Assembly: GCA_000309945.1 (NCBI GenBank)
Contig: CM001633.1
Coordinates: 2,452,292-2,516,291 of the forward strand
Length of the DNA: 64,000 nt
Reading direction: 5' to 3'
Origin: Leptolyngbyaceae cyanobacterium JSC-12
GTDB lineage: Bacteria; Cyanobacteriota; Cyanobacteriia; Leptolyngbyales; Leptolyngbyaceae
Shown here: positions 57,307 to 64,000 of the stretch, piece after piece
Numbering within the stretch: the first letter of the stretch is position 1
Layout: each line of letters begins with the position of its first letter
Program-made: the position numbers and the translations under genes
The notes under the pieces: generated by a model
What the model saw: only the letters and a program-made list of their open reading frames with translations
What the model was told of the DNA's origin: nothing
Database searches by the model: none

Positions 57307-57576
57307 TCATTGCTGTTCTCCATTCCAGTTCTGCAAAATGTCGAGGATTCTCCGATTTTCAGTTTGCAATCCCCACACTTCCGTCTGCATTTCTCGCATA
57401 TCAGCCCGGATTGAGTGGATCTCAGTCAAGCTTGTTTCAACATCACGCTGGCTGGTTTCGTGATAAGTCTGATGCTGTTCAACAATTGCTAGCAGGGAAC
57501 TGACTGCTAGTTTTAAATCAATTTGGTCGTTTTCTAGCCGCTCAACATGTTCAAGAATGTCGTTAGACTGAGCCAT
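57307..57576 (-). CDS. Small coiled-coil protein
   Basis: An 89-residue protein from the ATG at 57576. It is almost fully helical with heptad spacing (DILEHVERLENDQIDLKLAV, IHSIRADMREMQTEVWGLQT, ENRRILDILQNW). No membrane span is present. It lies between sulfiredoxin and the HTH/GrpE-like gene on the same strand, 24 bp from the latter, and probably shares its transcript. It may be a dimer or partner protein of the fusion's coil. Confidence 0.7.
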   Translation of the reverse strand: MAQSNDILEHVERLENDQIDLKLAVSSLLAIVEQHQTYHETSQRDVETSLTEIHSIRADMREMQTEVWGLQTENRRILDILQNWNGEQQ

Positions 57577-57650
57577 CACTTGTTTTTTGAGATTGTTTAA
57601 TACCGTGAAACTAGTCTAACGAGTTTTGATACCCAGGCATTTGCCCAAAC

Positions 57651-57914
57651 TTACGCTAGATGCCTCTGTAATACTGATCGCGGAGCACGCCGAACCCGAC
57701 ACAGAATCGTCTCTTGTCCTAAACGAGTGCAGGCTTCAAACCGGTGGCAACCCGAAAACCCATAGTATTCGCCGTCCACTTCCAGCACATCAATCGGTTC
57801 CTGCTGCCCAATTTCCCGAATCGATTCCATCAATGCCGCAACTTTTGCCTGGTCATTTTGGCGATACAAGGGACGGCGAATTTTATTTAAAGGGATTGCT
57901 TCAACTCTGACCAT
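57651..57914 (-). CDS. srx: Sulfiredoxin
   Basis: An 87-residue protein with the sulfiredoxin signature FSGCHRFEACTRLG (catalytic Cys56, with His57 and Arg58 holding ATP phosphate). The rest, including the N-terminal IRRPL and C-terminal TILCRVRRAPRSVLQRHL, matches the ParB-like fold and tail of cyanobacterial and plastid sulfiredoxins. It uses ATP to reduce cysteine sulfinic acid in 2-Cys peroxiredoxins after oxidative damage. The whole protein is just this domain. Confidence 0.93.
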   Translation of the reverse strand: MVRVEAIPLNKIRRPLYRQNDQAKVAALMESIREIGQQEPIDVLEVDGEYYGFSGCHRFEACTRLGQETILCRVRRAPRSVLQRHLA

Positions 57915-58051
57915 GTTACTTGAATCACTCTTTTCTTAAATCATACTCGTTACGACTTTGCATTTCAAGTTCTTGCAAGGAAAGTATTCTATCTCGGCGG
58001 AGGGAAGTATCTTAGTATCTGAGCACTTGCAACCCATCTTTTTGTTTATCC

Positions 58052-59719
58052 ATGACTCTGCGCATTTCTCCTTCCTTGCTGACAAAAATTGTGCCCTTTG
58101 TATCGCTTAAGTATCTGTCGGGAGCCGTTTTAGCAGGCGCGATCGCGGTTGGTGTTACCGCAGAGCGGGCAGAACTCGCATCACAGAAAGACATTGAACT
58201 CCAGGTGGGAGTTGTGCAACGGTTCGGCAGTTTGCCTACAGATACTTTGACTTTAAAGGCACAACCTGGCGATCGCCTCACGGTACGGTTTCAAGCAAAT
58301 AATCAGACTAAAACTCTGGTGGGAGAAACTGCAACACTCAACATCCTGATGCAGCCTTTGCCGGAAGCTCGGATTGAGGAACGAGTTGTGCTCAGCACCC
58401 ATCGCAGCTTTGAAAGCGCTGAAGAGGATGCGACTCGGTGGCAAGCACAAGGAATTCCAGTAGAAATTGCCCAGCCGAAACGCTGGCAGGTATGGGCAAA
58501 GCGAGACGTTTATAATACGCCTCTGTTACGCCGATTGTTGCTGCAAAGCATACAGGCAAAGGGGATGCAAACAGCATTTATCGATACCCAGGTGCTACAG
58601 AAAGAACCACAAGCATCCCTGCTCATCAATGGTCAACGGATTAATCAAGATTCACTCCAAATTGGGGCGGGACGTGGCAGAGTTCAGGTCACAAGCAAAA
58701 CTGGTAATAGCGATCGCACCACTCGCTTGTATGCAGGTAGCTTGAAGTTGCAGACTAATGCTTACGGCACTTATACGCTCGTGAACCGGGTGCCCCTAGA
58801 AGCCTATTTACGTGGGGTTGTTCCCCATGAAATTGGTACTTTTGCCGCCCCTGCTGTGTTAGAGGCACAAGCCGTGTTAGCCAGAACCTATGCCCTGCGT
58901 AATTTACGTCGGTTTGAAATTGATGGCTATCAACTGTGTGCGGATACTCAATGCCAGGTGTACTTTGGTTTGGGGGATACCCACCCTAAAACGGATCGGG
59001 CGATCGCAGCGACTCGTGGTAAAGTGCTAACCTACAATAATGAACTTGTTGATGCGGTTTATTCGGCAACTACTGGTGGTGTAACAGCTGCTTTTAACGA
59101 TGTGTGGCAAGGTCCCAATCGCCCCTATCTCACGACGCGAATTGATTCTGTTGCCAATTCCTGGGATTTAGCGCGTAAGCCATTATCTGAAGAAGCATAC
59201 TTTCGTGAGTTCATCAAACAAAACCAAGGGTTCAACGAAATTGACCAAAAATGGTTTCGCTGGCGCTACGACAGCTCAATCGCAGAGTTGAATCGAGACT
59301 TGCGGGACTATCTCAAGGCAATGAGAAGTCCGTTGATGAATTTTAAGACGATTCAACGTCTGGATGTTGTGCAGCGATCGCTGGGTGGGCGAGTGCAAAA
59401 GCTACGAGTCACAACCGATCAGGGTGCAATTGACCTGGAGAAAGACAATATTTTAATCGTCTTTTACGCCCCTGCCAGCCTATTGTTTCACATTGATCCG
59501 ATTTACAACGCTAACAAACAAATCACAGGTTATGCCTTTACAGGTGGCGGTTTGGGGCATGGAGTAGGACTTAGCCAGACAGGCTCCTATCATCTGGGCA
59601 AGTTGGGCTGGACGAGCGATCGCATTCTTAGCTTTTATTTCCCTGGTACTCAACTTCAACCCATTAATGACGCGATTGTTTTCTGGCGTGATCCATCTCA
59701 ATTACAAAGCAGTCGTTAA
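58052..59719 (+). CDS. SpoIID/LytB domain protein
   Basis: A 555-residue exported protein with an N-terminal hydrophobic signal/anchor (YLSGAVLAGAIAVGVTA). A region with SPOR-like pattern (ERVVLSTHRSFESAEEDATRW) precedes the SpoIID domain (~220-545). Hallmarks of the domain are YLRGVVPHEIGTFAAPAVLEAQAVLARTYAL (split; catalytic Glu in PHE), YSATTGGVTA and the C-terminal GGGLGHGVGLSQTGSYHLGK. SpoIID-type enzymes are lytic transglycosylases acting on peptidoglycan without stem peptides. In cyanobacteria such proteins are thought to work in septal or envelope remodelling. Confidence 0.9.
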   Translation: MTLRISPSLLTKIVPFVSLKYLSGAVLAGAIAVGVTAERAELASQKDIELQVGVVQRFGSLPTDTLTLKAQPGDRLTVRFQANNQTKTLVGETATLNILMQPLPEARIEERVVLSTHRSFESAEEDATRWQAQGIPVEIAQPKRWQVWAKRDVYNTPLLRRLLLQSIQAKGMQTAFIDTQVLQKEPQASLLINGQRINQDSLQIGAGRGRVQVTSKTGNSDRTTRLYAGSLKLQTNAYGTYTLVNRVPLEAYLRGVVPHEIGTFAAPAVLEAQAVLARTYALRNLRRFEIDGYQLCADTQCQVYFGLGDTHPKTDRAIAATRGKVLTYNNELVDAVYSATTGGVTAAFNDVWQGPNRPYLTTRIDSVANSWDLARKPLSEEAYFREFIKQNQGFNEIDQKWFRWRYDSSIAELNRDLRDYLKAMRSPLMNFKTIQRLDVVQRSLGGRVQKLRVTTDQGAIDLEKDNILIVFYAPASLLFHIDPIYNANKQITGYAFTGGGLGHGVGLSQTGSYHLGKLGWTSDRILSFYFPGTQLQPINDAIVFWRDPSQLQSSR

Positions 59720-59801
59720 TGATGCATCGTCAATGATGCAATAGAGTCAGGAGCTAGTGATTAAAATGCTTCCTATCTACTAACTTCTAAATTTTTTAAC
59801 G

Positions 59802-59835
59802 CAAAAAACGGGCTAACTACACAAAGGTTAGCCCG
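59802..59835 (-). terminator. Terminator downstream of ycf35
   Basis: CGGGCTAAC at 59809-59817 pairs with GTTAGCCCG at 59827-59835 (perfect 9-bp stem, 9-base loop). On the minus strand the stem is followed by a run of T (A-run at 59803-59808). It lies 24 bp after the ycf35 stop. Confidence 0.88.
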
Positions 59836-59859
59836 CTAGTTTGGGAACGCGTGGGGAGA

Positions 59860-60213
59860 CTATTTTTGCACCACCAGCTTAACGTTAGCGTTTTGCAAAC
59901 CAGGACGCTTAACTTCAGCCAGAGTCTTGTTCACAGCATACTTCTGGTTAATTGAGTTAATCAGTTCAGTCTGGTTGTGGCGCTTAGCAACACCCCAAAG
60001 GTCAGCGATCAAGTCGAAAGAGCCATCAGCATTACGAGACCAACCGAGATCGTACTCGCCTTCAAGAACTGCAACCAAGTCAGCACGAACACGCTGACCG
60101 TTGTAGCCACGTACATCTGCATCGGACTTAACGCTGATGCCCAGATCACGCAGAGAAGCTTTCAAAATTTCTGCATCAGTGATCTTGGTGCGCAGAGTGC
60201 TAAAGTGAGACAT
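59860..60213 (-). CDS. ycf35: DUF1257 / Ycf35 protein
   Basis: The ATG at 60213 follows a strong AGGAGG site and gives 117 residues. MSHFSTLRTKITDAEILKAS and YDLGWSRNADGSFDLIADLWG are typical of Ycf35, a protein kept in red-lineage plastids and cyanobacteria. The function is not established. It is the last of four same-strand genes (CRR6, ribbon-helix-helix, ycf46, ycf35) and ends in a good terminator. A 133-bp gap separates it from ycf46. Confidence 0.93.
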   Translation of the reverse strand: MSHFSTLRTKITDAEILKASLRDLGISVKSDADVRGYNGQRVRADLVAVLEGEYDLGWSRNADGSFDLIADLWGVAKRHNQTELINSINQKYAVNKTLAEVKRPGLQNANVKLVVQK

Positions 60214-60346
60214 TTGGAATTCCTCCTGATAGAGAGTTGAGAACAACGTTTTGTAGCTAGTTGCCAATAACAAAGGCTATCGGCTATTGAGTAGGCTGCT
60301 AGCAATTTGCTAGCCTTTCATCCTGTTGGGAGCAGGAGAAAGCTCT

Positions 60347-61858
60347 TCAAAACTCCAGACGCTGATATTCAGCAACTGAAGCTGCAGCGGGACGTGCCCG
60401 TTGACGTGCCCAATCGCGCAGAGCCGTCACCTGTTCACTCATGGTCTTGGACAAAGGCTGGGTTGCCTTGACCGCTGCAATAATATCAAGTTGGGTAAAC
60501 TCCCGATCTTGAGCAAAGGCATCGTACATAGCAGCGACTAATGCCTGCTCAATCTCAGCACCCGAAAACCCATCACTAACGTTTGCAAGCTGCTCTAGGT
60601 CAAATCGAGTAGTATCGCGCTTGCGTTTAGAAAGATGGATTCTGAAAATTTCACGACGTTCGTCTGCATTTGGTAGATCAACGAAAAACAGCTCGTCAAA
60701 CCGTCCTTTCCGCAAAAATTCCCCTGGCAGCCGCTCTACTCGGTTTGCCGTTGCCATGACAAAAACCGGAGAAGACTTTTCTTGCATCCAGGTGAGGAAA
60801 GAACCAAAAATCCGACTCGACGTTCCACCATCCGAATCAGCAGAGCCAGCACCACCTGCAAACGCTTTGTCTAGTTCGTCAATGAAGAGAATAGTAGGAG
60901 AAATGGACTCTGCAGTTTTGAGTGCATTTCGCAAGTTTGCTTCGGAGCGCCCGACCATAGAACCATCGTATACACGGCCCATGTCCAGTCGCAGCAGGGG
61001 CAATCCCCATAGGCGAGAAGTCGTTTTTGCAATTAGAGATTTGCCGCATCCAGGTACGCCCAGAATCAACATTCCTTTCGGTTGTGGCAGTCCATACTCT
61101 CTGGCACGCTCCGTAAAAGCATTAGAACGTTGATGTAACCAGCGCTTCAGTTCTTCCAGACCGCCTACAGAGTCGATAGTTTCATCTTCCTCAATGTATT
61201 CTAAAATTCCGTTGCGGCGGATCAATTGCTTTTTCTCGGAGAGGACAATGTCAACTTCCTCTTCAGTAAGCCGTCCAGCAGTTACAAATGCCTTGCGGTA
61301 AACCTTTTCTGCTTCATCCTTGGTTAAACCGAGAGCTGCTTTCAAAAGCTTTTCACGAGTTTCCGTAGTAATGCGTCGATTTCGAGTCTGCTCAAGCTGT
61401 TGAGACAATACTTGATTCAACTCAGCCATGTCTGGCATTGGGTAGTCTAAAACTGCTACATCCTTCTCAAGCTCGATGGGAACTTGCTGGACAGGCGACA
61501 TTAATATGACTGACTTCTGCGCTCCCCTAAAACTCGCGATCGCATCACGCAACCATCTAGCAACTGCTGGGGAGTCTACGAAAGGATGCAGATCTTTGAA
61601 GACAAAGAGAGCCGGGTCTCGTTGCCGGGTTGCCCACTCAATCGCTGCCTCTGGAGAAACGGTATTGTGCTGAGTTACATTTCTAGGCTGCCCGTACTCT
61701 ACAATCCCATGAGTAACAGTCCAGACAAATACCCGACGCTGAGGCTTCAACTGTTGGGCGATCGCTGCGATAGTATGCTCAGCGCGCTCCTCTTCAGAGG
61801 TTACTAGATAGATCAGAGGGTACTGAGCTTGAATCAGTATGTTGAGCTCTTCTTGCAT
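60347..61858 (-). CDS. ycf46: AAA ATPase Ycf46
   Basis: A 503-residue protein. The N-terminal domain (MQEELNILIQAQYPLIYLVT) is followed by an AAA module with Walker A GVPGCGKSLIAKT (~268-280), Walker B ILFIDELDKAF, sensor 1 VFVMATANR and the arginine finger region EFLRKGRFDEL. The C-terminal helical lid (FSGAEIEQALVAAMYDAF) is complete. Ycf46 is a soluble ATPase conserved in cyanobacteria and some plastids; the Synechocystis homologue (slr0374) responds to stress and has been linked to inorganic-carbon use. Targets are unknown. Confidence 0.95.
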   Translation of the reverse strand: MQEELNILIQAQYPLIYLVTSEEERAEHTIAAIAQQLKPQRRVFVWTVTHGIVEYGQPRNVTQHNTVSPEAAIEWATRQRDPALFVFKDLHPFVDSPAVARWLRDAIASFRGAQKSVILMSPVQQVPIELEKDVAVLDYPMPDMAELNQVLSQQLEQTRNRRITTETREKLLKAALGLTKDEAEKVYRKAFVTAGRLTEEEVDIVLSEKKQLIRRNGILEYIEEDETIDSVGGLEELKRWLHQRSNAFTERAREYGLPQPKGMLILGVPGCGKSLIAKTTSRLWGLPLLRLDMGRVYDGSMVGRSEANLRNALKTAESISPTILFIDELDKAFAGGAGSADSDGGTSSRIFGSFLTWMQEKSSPVFVMATANRVERLPGEFLRKGRFDELFFVDLPNADERREIFRIHLSKRKRDTTRFDLEQLANVSDGFSGAEIEQALVAAMYDAFAQDREFTQLDIIAAVKATQPLSKTMSEQVTALRDWARQRARPAAASVAEYQRLEF

Positions 61859-61976
61859 AACACCAACCCAACTAAATTAACTCAGACGTACAGGTTTTCA
61901 CCTAACACTCAACAGACAAAGAACCAGTTAAGAAGCTTAGTCAAAAACCTGACCGAACTTGGACGCTAGCTATACC

Positions 61977-62333
61977 CTAGCAAGGAACAAGCTCCTCCTC
62001 ACTTTGAGAATCGAGATGAGCAGATTGCTTGTCAAGCGCAAAATTATCATCTAGCAAAACGTTAGAATCGGTTTGAACAGGAACCATTTCACCTTCTCGA
62101 AGTACCACAGCGGTAGAACACTCAGGACAGCTATACACCCGGTGACTTTGACCATAGCCTTCACTGCACTGCTCGACCACATCAGGATGAGATAAGTAGA
62201 AAACAATTGCCCTTTTTGCAATGTCAGTCATCGTCTCGGAATCAACTGCTGCCCTTATCTTCAACTGTCGATGCAATTCTTGCGGTAAGTAAAGCGTTAC
62301 TTTCTGTTTGTCTTCCTTTGACTTGTCTTGCAT
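61977..62333 (-). CDS. Ribbon-helix-helix protein with Cys pair
   Basis: A 118-residue protein. Residues ~10-50 (KQKVTLYLPQELHRQLKIRA, then TMTDIAKRAIVFYL) form a ribbon-helix-helix DNA-binding fold like that of CopG/ParD. A middle CPEC motif (residue ~70) and a final cysteine could bind a metal or act as a redox switch. The C-terminal part is acidic and probably disordered. It lies 118 bp upstream of ycf46 on the same strand, so it could regulate that operon. No toxin gene is adjacent, so it does not look like an antitoxin. Confidence 0.72.
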   Translation of the reverse strand: MQDKSKEDKQKVTLYLPQELHRQLKIRAAVDSETMTDIAKRAIVFYLSHPDVVEQCSEGYGQSHRVYSCPECSTAVVLREGEMVPVQTDSNVLLDDNFALDKQSAHLDSQSEEELVPC

Positions 62334-62442
62334 ATAACTCTCAGTCTTGCTACCCGGGTATGAATGTCAGCATATCTATCCAGCATAGGGCTGTCAAGAC
62401 GGATAGCCGTCTAGCCGTCAATATTGTTACTTTTGTTTACAT

Positions 62443-62985
62443 TTATTCGTCGTCCCAGCCACTCAAGGTCTCTTTCTCACTAGATACCTGAGATACCTGG
62501 GGTTGGGAGGTTTGTAGTAGATTGAAGAAATCATTGTCTAAGTCATACCCCAGCATTTGGGTCATGGATTTGAGCCGCGAGGTCCCTTCGATTCCCTGTT
62601 GCCGTAGCCATTCAGCCAGGATAAAGATTTTGTGCATGACAAAAATTTCTAGAGCTTCCGGGTTGTATTGAATACCCTCTCGAGGATGAAATTGGTGAGG
62701 AACTAGCATCGCGGCGTAGCGGGCTAGCTCACCTGCTTTCCAGTCCAGAAGGAAAGGGAACCAGGGATAGAACGCATCCAACCGAACAAACCAGAGACGA
62801 ATTTCTGGAATTTCCGATACTTCGCGAGGGTCATCTGGCTCGCGGGGAATATTGATTTGAAACTGGATTTGTTGTTCGCTGGTGGCGATCGCTGCCTGGC
62901 GCAGCAATGGCTCTACAACAGTTTGCACTGGAGAGAGATCAAGTGTGTTGATGTGATCAGCGGTGAGAGCGATCGCGATAGTCAT
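62443..62985 (-). CDS. CRR6 family protein (NDH-1 assembly factor)
   Basis: A 180-residue soluble protein. The core EIRLWFVRLDAFYPWFPFLL, then DWKAGELARYAAMLVPHQFH and GIQYNPEALEIFVMHKIFIL, matches the conserved block of CHLORORESPIRATORY REDUCTION 6 (DUF1817). In plants CRR6 is needed to assemble the hydrophilic arm of chloroplast NDH, notably NdhI maturation; cyanobacterial homologues act similarly. It is thus functionally related to the ndhF-ndhD pair at the other end of the window. The C-terminal tail is polar. The ATG at 62985 is followed by MTIAIALTADHINTLDLSP. Confidence 0.88.
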   Translation of the reverse strand: MTIAIALTADHINTLDLSPVQTVVEPLLRQAAIATSEQQIQFQINIPREPDDPREVSEIPEIRLWFVRLDAFYPWFPFLLDWKAGELARYAAMLVPHQFHPREGIQYNPEALEIFVMHKIFILAEWLRQQGIEGTSRLKSMTQMLGYDLDNDFFNLLQTSQPQVSQVSSEKETLSGWDDE

Positions 62986-63342
62986 TGCAGGATGTCACTA
63001 GAGACGTCAATGGTTTAGTTTCCCCATCTTCCTCCGATTTGTGCTCTGTTTCCAGCGATTGCAAACTTGAGATTCGGTAATCCTGGTTCAGCTTGGTGGT
63101 ATATGAGGTGATAGATGCGACAACCCCCCTGGCAGGAATCCCAAACAAGCTTGAAAAATAACAAGAATTCGTCTAATCAAAACAAACCCTTTGAAAATAG
63201 AAGGGTGAGGGCTACAAAAGTGGACTGCCCCCTGCATAATTTTCCCATCCACCCCCGATAAACCCCCGTCCCCCGAAAGGGGGTATCGTTCAAATGCAGA
63301 GACTTGGGTTCAGATCACTGAGTGCATCCCAATTATGCAATT

Positions 63343-63411
63343 TGCCCTCATCCCCCAGCCCCTTCTCCCAAAAGTGGGAGAAGGGGAGCTAGCTCAAAGT
63401 CCCTCTCCCAA
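63343..63411. repeat. Palindromic intergenic repeat, copy 1
   Basis: Begins TGCCCTCATCCCCCAGCCCC and contains the palindrome CCTTCTCCCAAAA-TGGGAGAAGG, then GAGCTAGCTC and CCCTCTCCCAA. It is nearly identical to 63462-63530, 119 bp on. Such elements are widespread between genes in filamentous cyanobacteria. Confidence 0.8.
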
Positions 63412-63461
63412 AATTGCTATCCTTTACGCAAAAGTCGGTGAAACCCTTGCTGTGTCTGGCT

Positions 63462-63530
63462 TGCCCTCATCCCCCAGCCCCTTCTCCCAAAATTGGGAGA
63501 AGGGGAGCTAGCTCAAAGTCCCTCTCCCAA
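63462..63530. repeat. Palindromic intergenic repeat, copy 2
   Basis: Nearly the same 69-bp sequence as copy 1, differing at the loop of the palindrome (AAAATT in place of AAAAGT). It is followed by TTTGGGAGAGGGATTTAG, which extends the inverted-repeat structure. Confidence 0.8.
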
Positions 63531-64000
63531 TCAACTTTGGGAGAGGGATTTAGCCATTCCTTTACCTTTAAAGGACTGTTTGAAAAATTCACTTCAAGAA
63601 ATATTTATCGAAATTTAAGCAGAAGCTTATTAGAATGAAAATGTATCAAATTTATCAGTTTCTCTTCGTTTCTTCTAGCAGTTTTCGCTAAAAGTTTCGT
63701 TCATTTTGGGTGGATCGTTGTAATGAAATCTTTAGGGCTGAAGGTTAGAGGTCAGTATTTTGTCTTCTTCTCAAGAGCAGATTATTTTGTTCTCTAACGA
63801 ATAAGTCCTGTCAACTCAGAGGGTGTTTGAAACAGGTGGGGATGGTTAAAACCATCACTACACCCCCCAAAAAAGCCACATTCATCAGTGTTCTTCTGTT
63901 TGTAGTAACGACTAAAGTCGTCCAAATCACTAGAAACCAGGCCTTTAAAGCATCCTCTTAGATACAGATTGCTGTGGTGTGATCACAGTTTTCCTTGAGC

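Larger units (their letters stand above)
62986..64000. other. Non-coding end region
   Basis: No gene is supported in this 1-kb stretch. It contains a C-rich hairpin (CCCCCGAAAGGGGG, ~63271-63285), the two intergenic repeats at 63343 and 63462, and AT-rich DNA further on. The short open frames here (for example one reading PHPPAPSPKIG at 63414-63638) are by-products of the repeat. Confidence 0.6.

Noticed and set aside
61977-62333. Ribbon-helix-helix protein as an antitoxin
   Set aside because: No small toxin gene overlaps or follows it; the neighbours are ycf46 and CRR6.
63414-63638. Plus-strand 74-residue frame with PHPPAPSP
   Set aside because: This peptide is the usual by-product of the C-rich intergenic repeat read in frame.

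Overview
The window is cyanobacterial chromosome. The octamer GCGATCGC (HIP1) recurs throughout, and several genes are typical of cyanobacteria and plastids: ndhD1/ndhF1 of the NDH-1 complex, ycf35, ycf46, an NDH-1 assembly factor of the CRR6 type, sulfiredoxin, a zeta-carotene isomerase (Z-ISO) homologue, and a gene group resembling the photosystem II assembly (PAP) operon slr0144-slr0152 of Synechocystis. The genus cannot be fixed from sequence alone. There are no rRNA genes, no tRNA genes that I could find, no CRISPR array and no prophage.

Layout. 1-6.9 kb: 5'-part of a flavin oxidoreductase that continues past the window edge, HU protein, ndhF1-ndhD1, a thioredoxin and the Z-ISO homologue. 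6.9-11.3 kb: five co-oriented genes (V4R protein, small W-motif protein, phycobiliprotein-fold protein, second V4R protein, Ser/Thr kinase) that look like a shortened PAP operon without its ferredoxin genes. 11.6-15.6 kb: an acetamidase/formamidase gene broken by an insertion sequence, which was itself invaded by a second copy and then rearranged by inversion; a third copy lies at 43.4-44.9 kb. 15.6-29.7 kb: housekeeping and envelope genes (DUF3352, HEAT repeats, rhodanese, hrcA, lytic transglycosylase, pepA, a glycosyltransferase, ligA, a GIY-YIG-like protein). 29.7-43.3 kb: an unknown protein with two paralogous lipoproteins, cobU, a PilT-like ATPase with a doubled N-terminal domain, DUF3172, a proline-rich AMIN protein, a methyltransferase, DUF1802, a possible 31-residue membrane protein and an S9 peptidase. 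45-52 kb: a SLOG-type nucleotide-binding protein, a sigma-70-like protein, a TPR-like protein, VOC, amidohydrolase, lipB and hpf/lrtA.

The most system-like block is 52.3-56.6 kb. A DUF350 membrane protein is divergent from a tightly packed five-gene operon: two-span membrane protein, small exported protein, membrane-embedded spermidine-synthase-like enzyme, DUF4178 protein, and SpeD (S-adenosylmethionine decarboxylase). SpeD would supply the aminopropyl donor to the membrane-anchored transferase, so the group looks like a membrane-linked polyamine or aminopropyl-modification pathway. It is followed by an HTH / coiled-coil / GrpE-like fusion, a coiled-coil protein and sulfiredoxin.

57-63 kb carries a SpoIID-like protein and the series CRR6, ribbon-helix-helix protein, ycf46, ycf35. 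The last 1 kb is non-coding and holds two copies of a palindromic intergenic repeat. Enzyme calls rest on motifs read by eye; no database search was possible.
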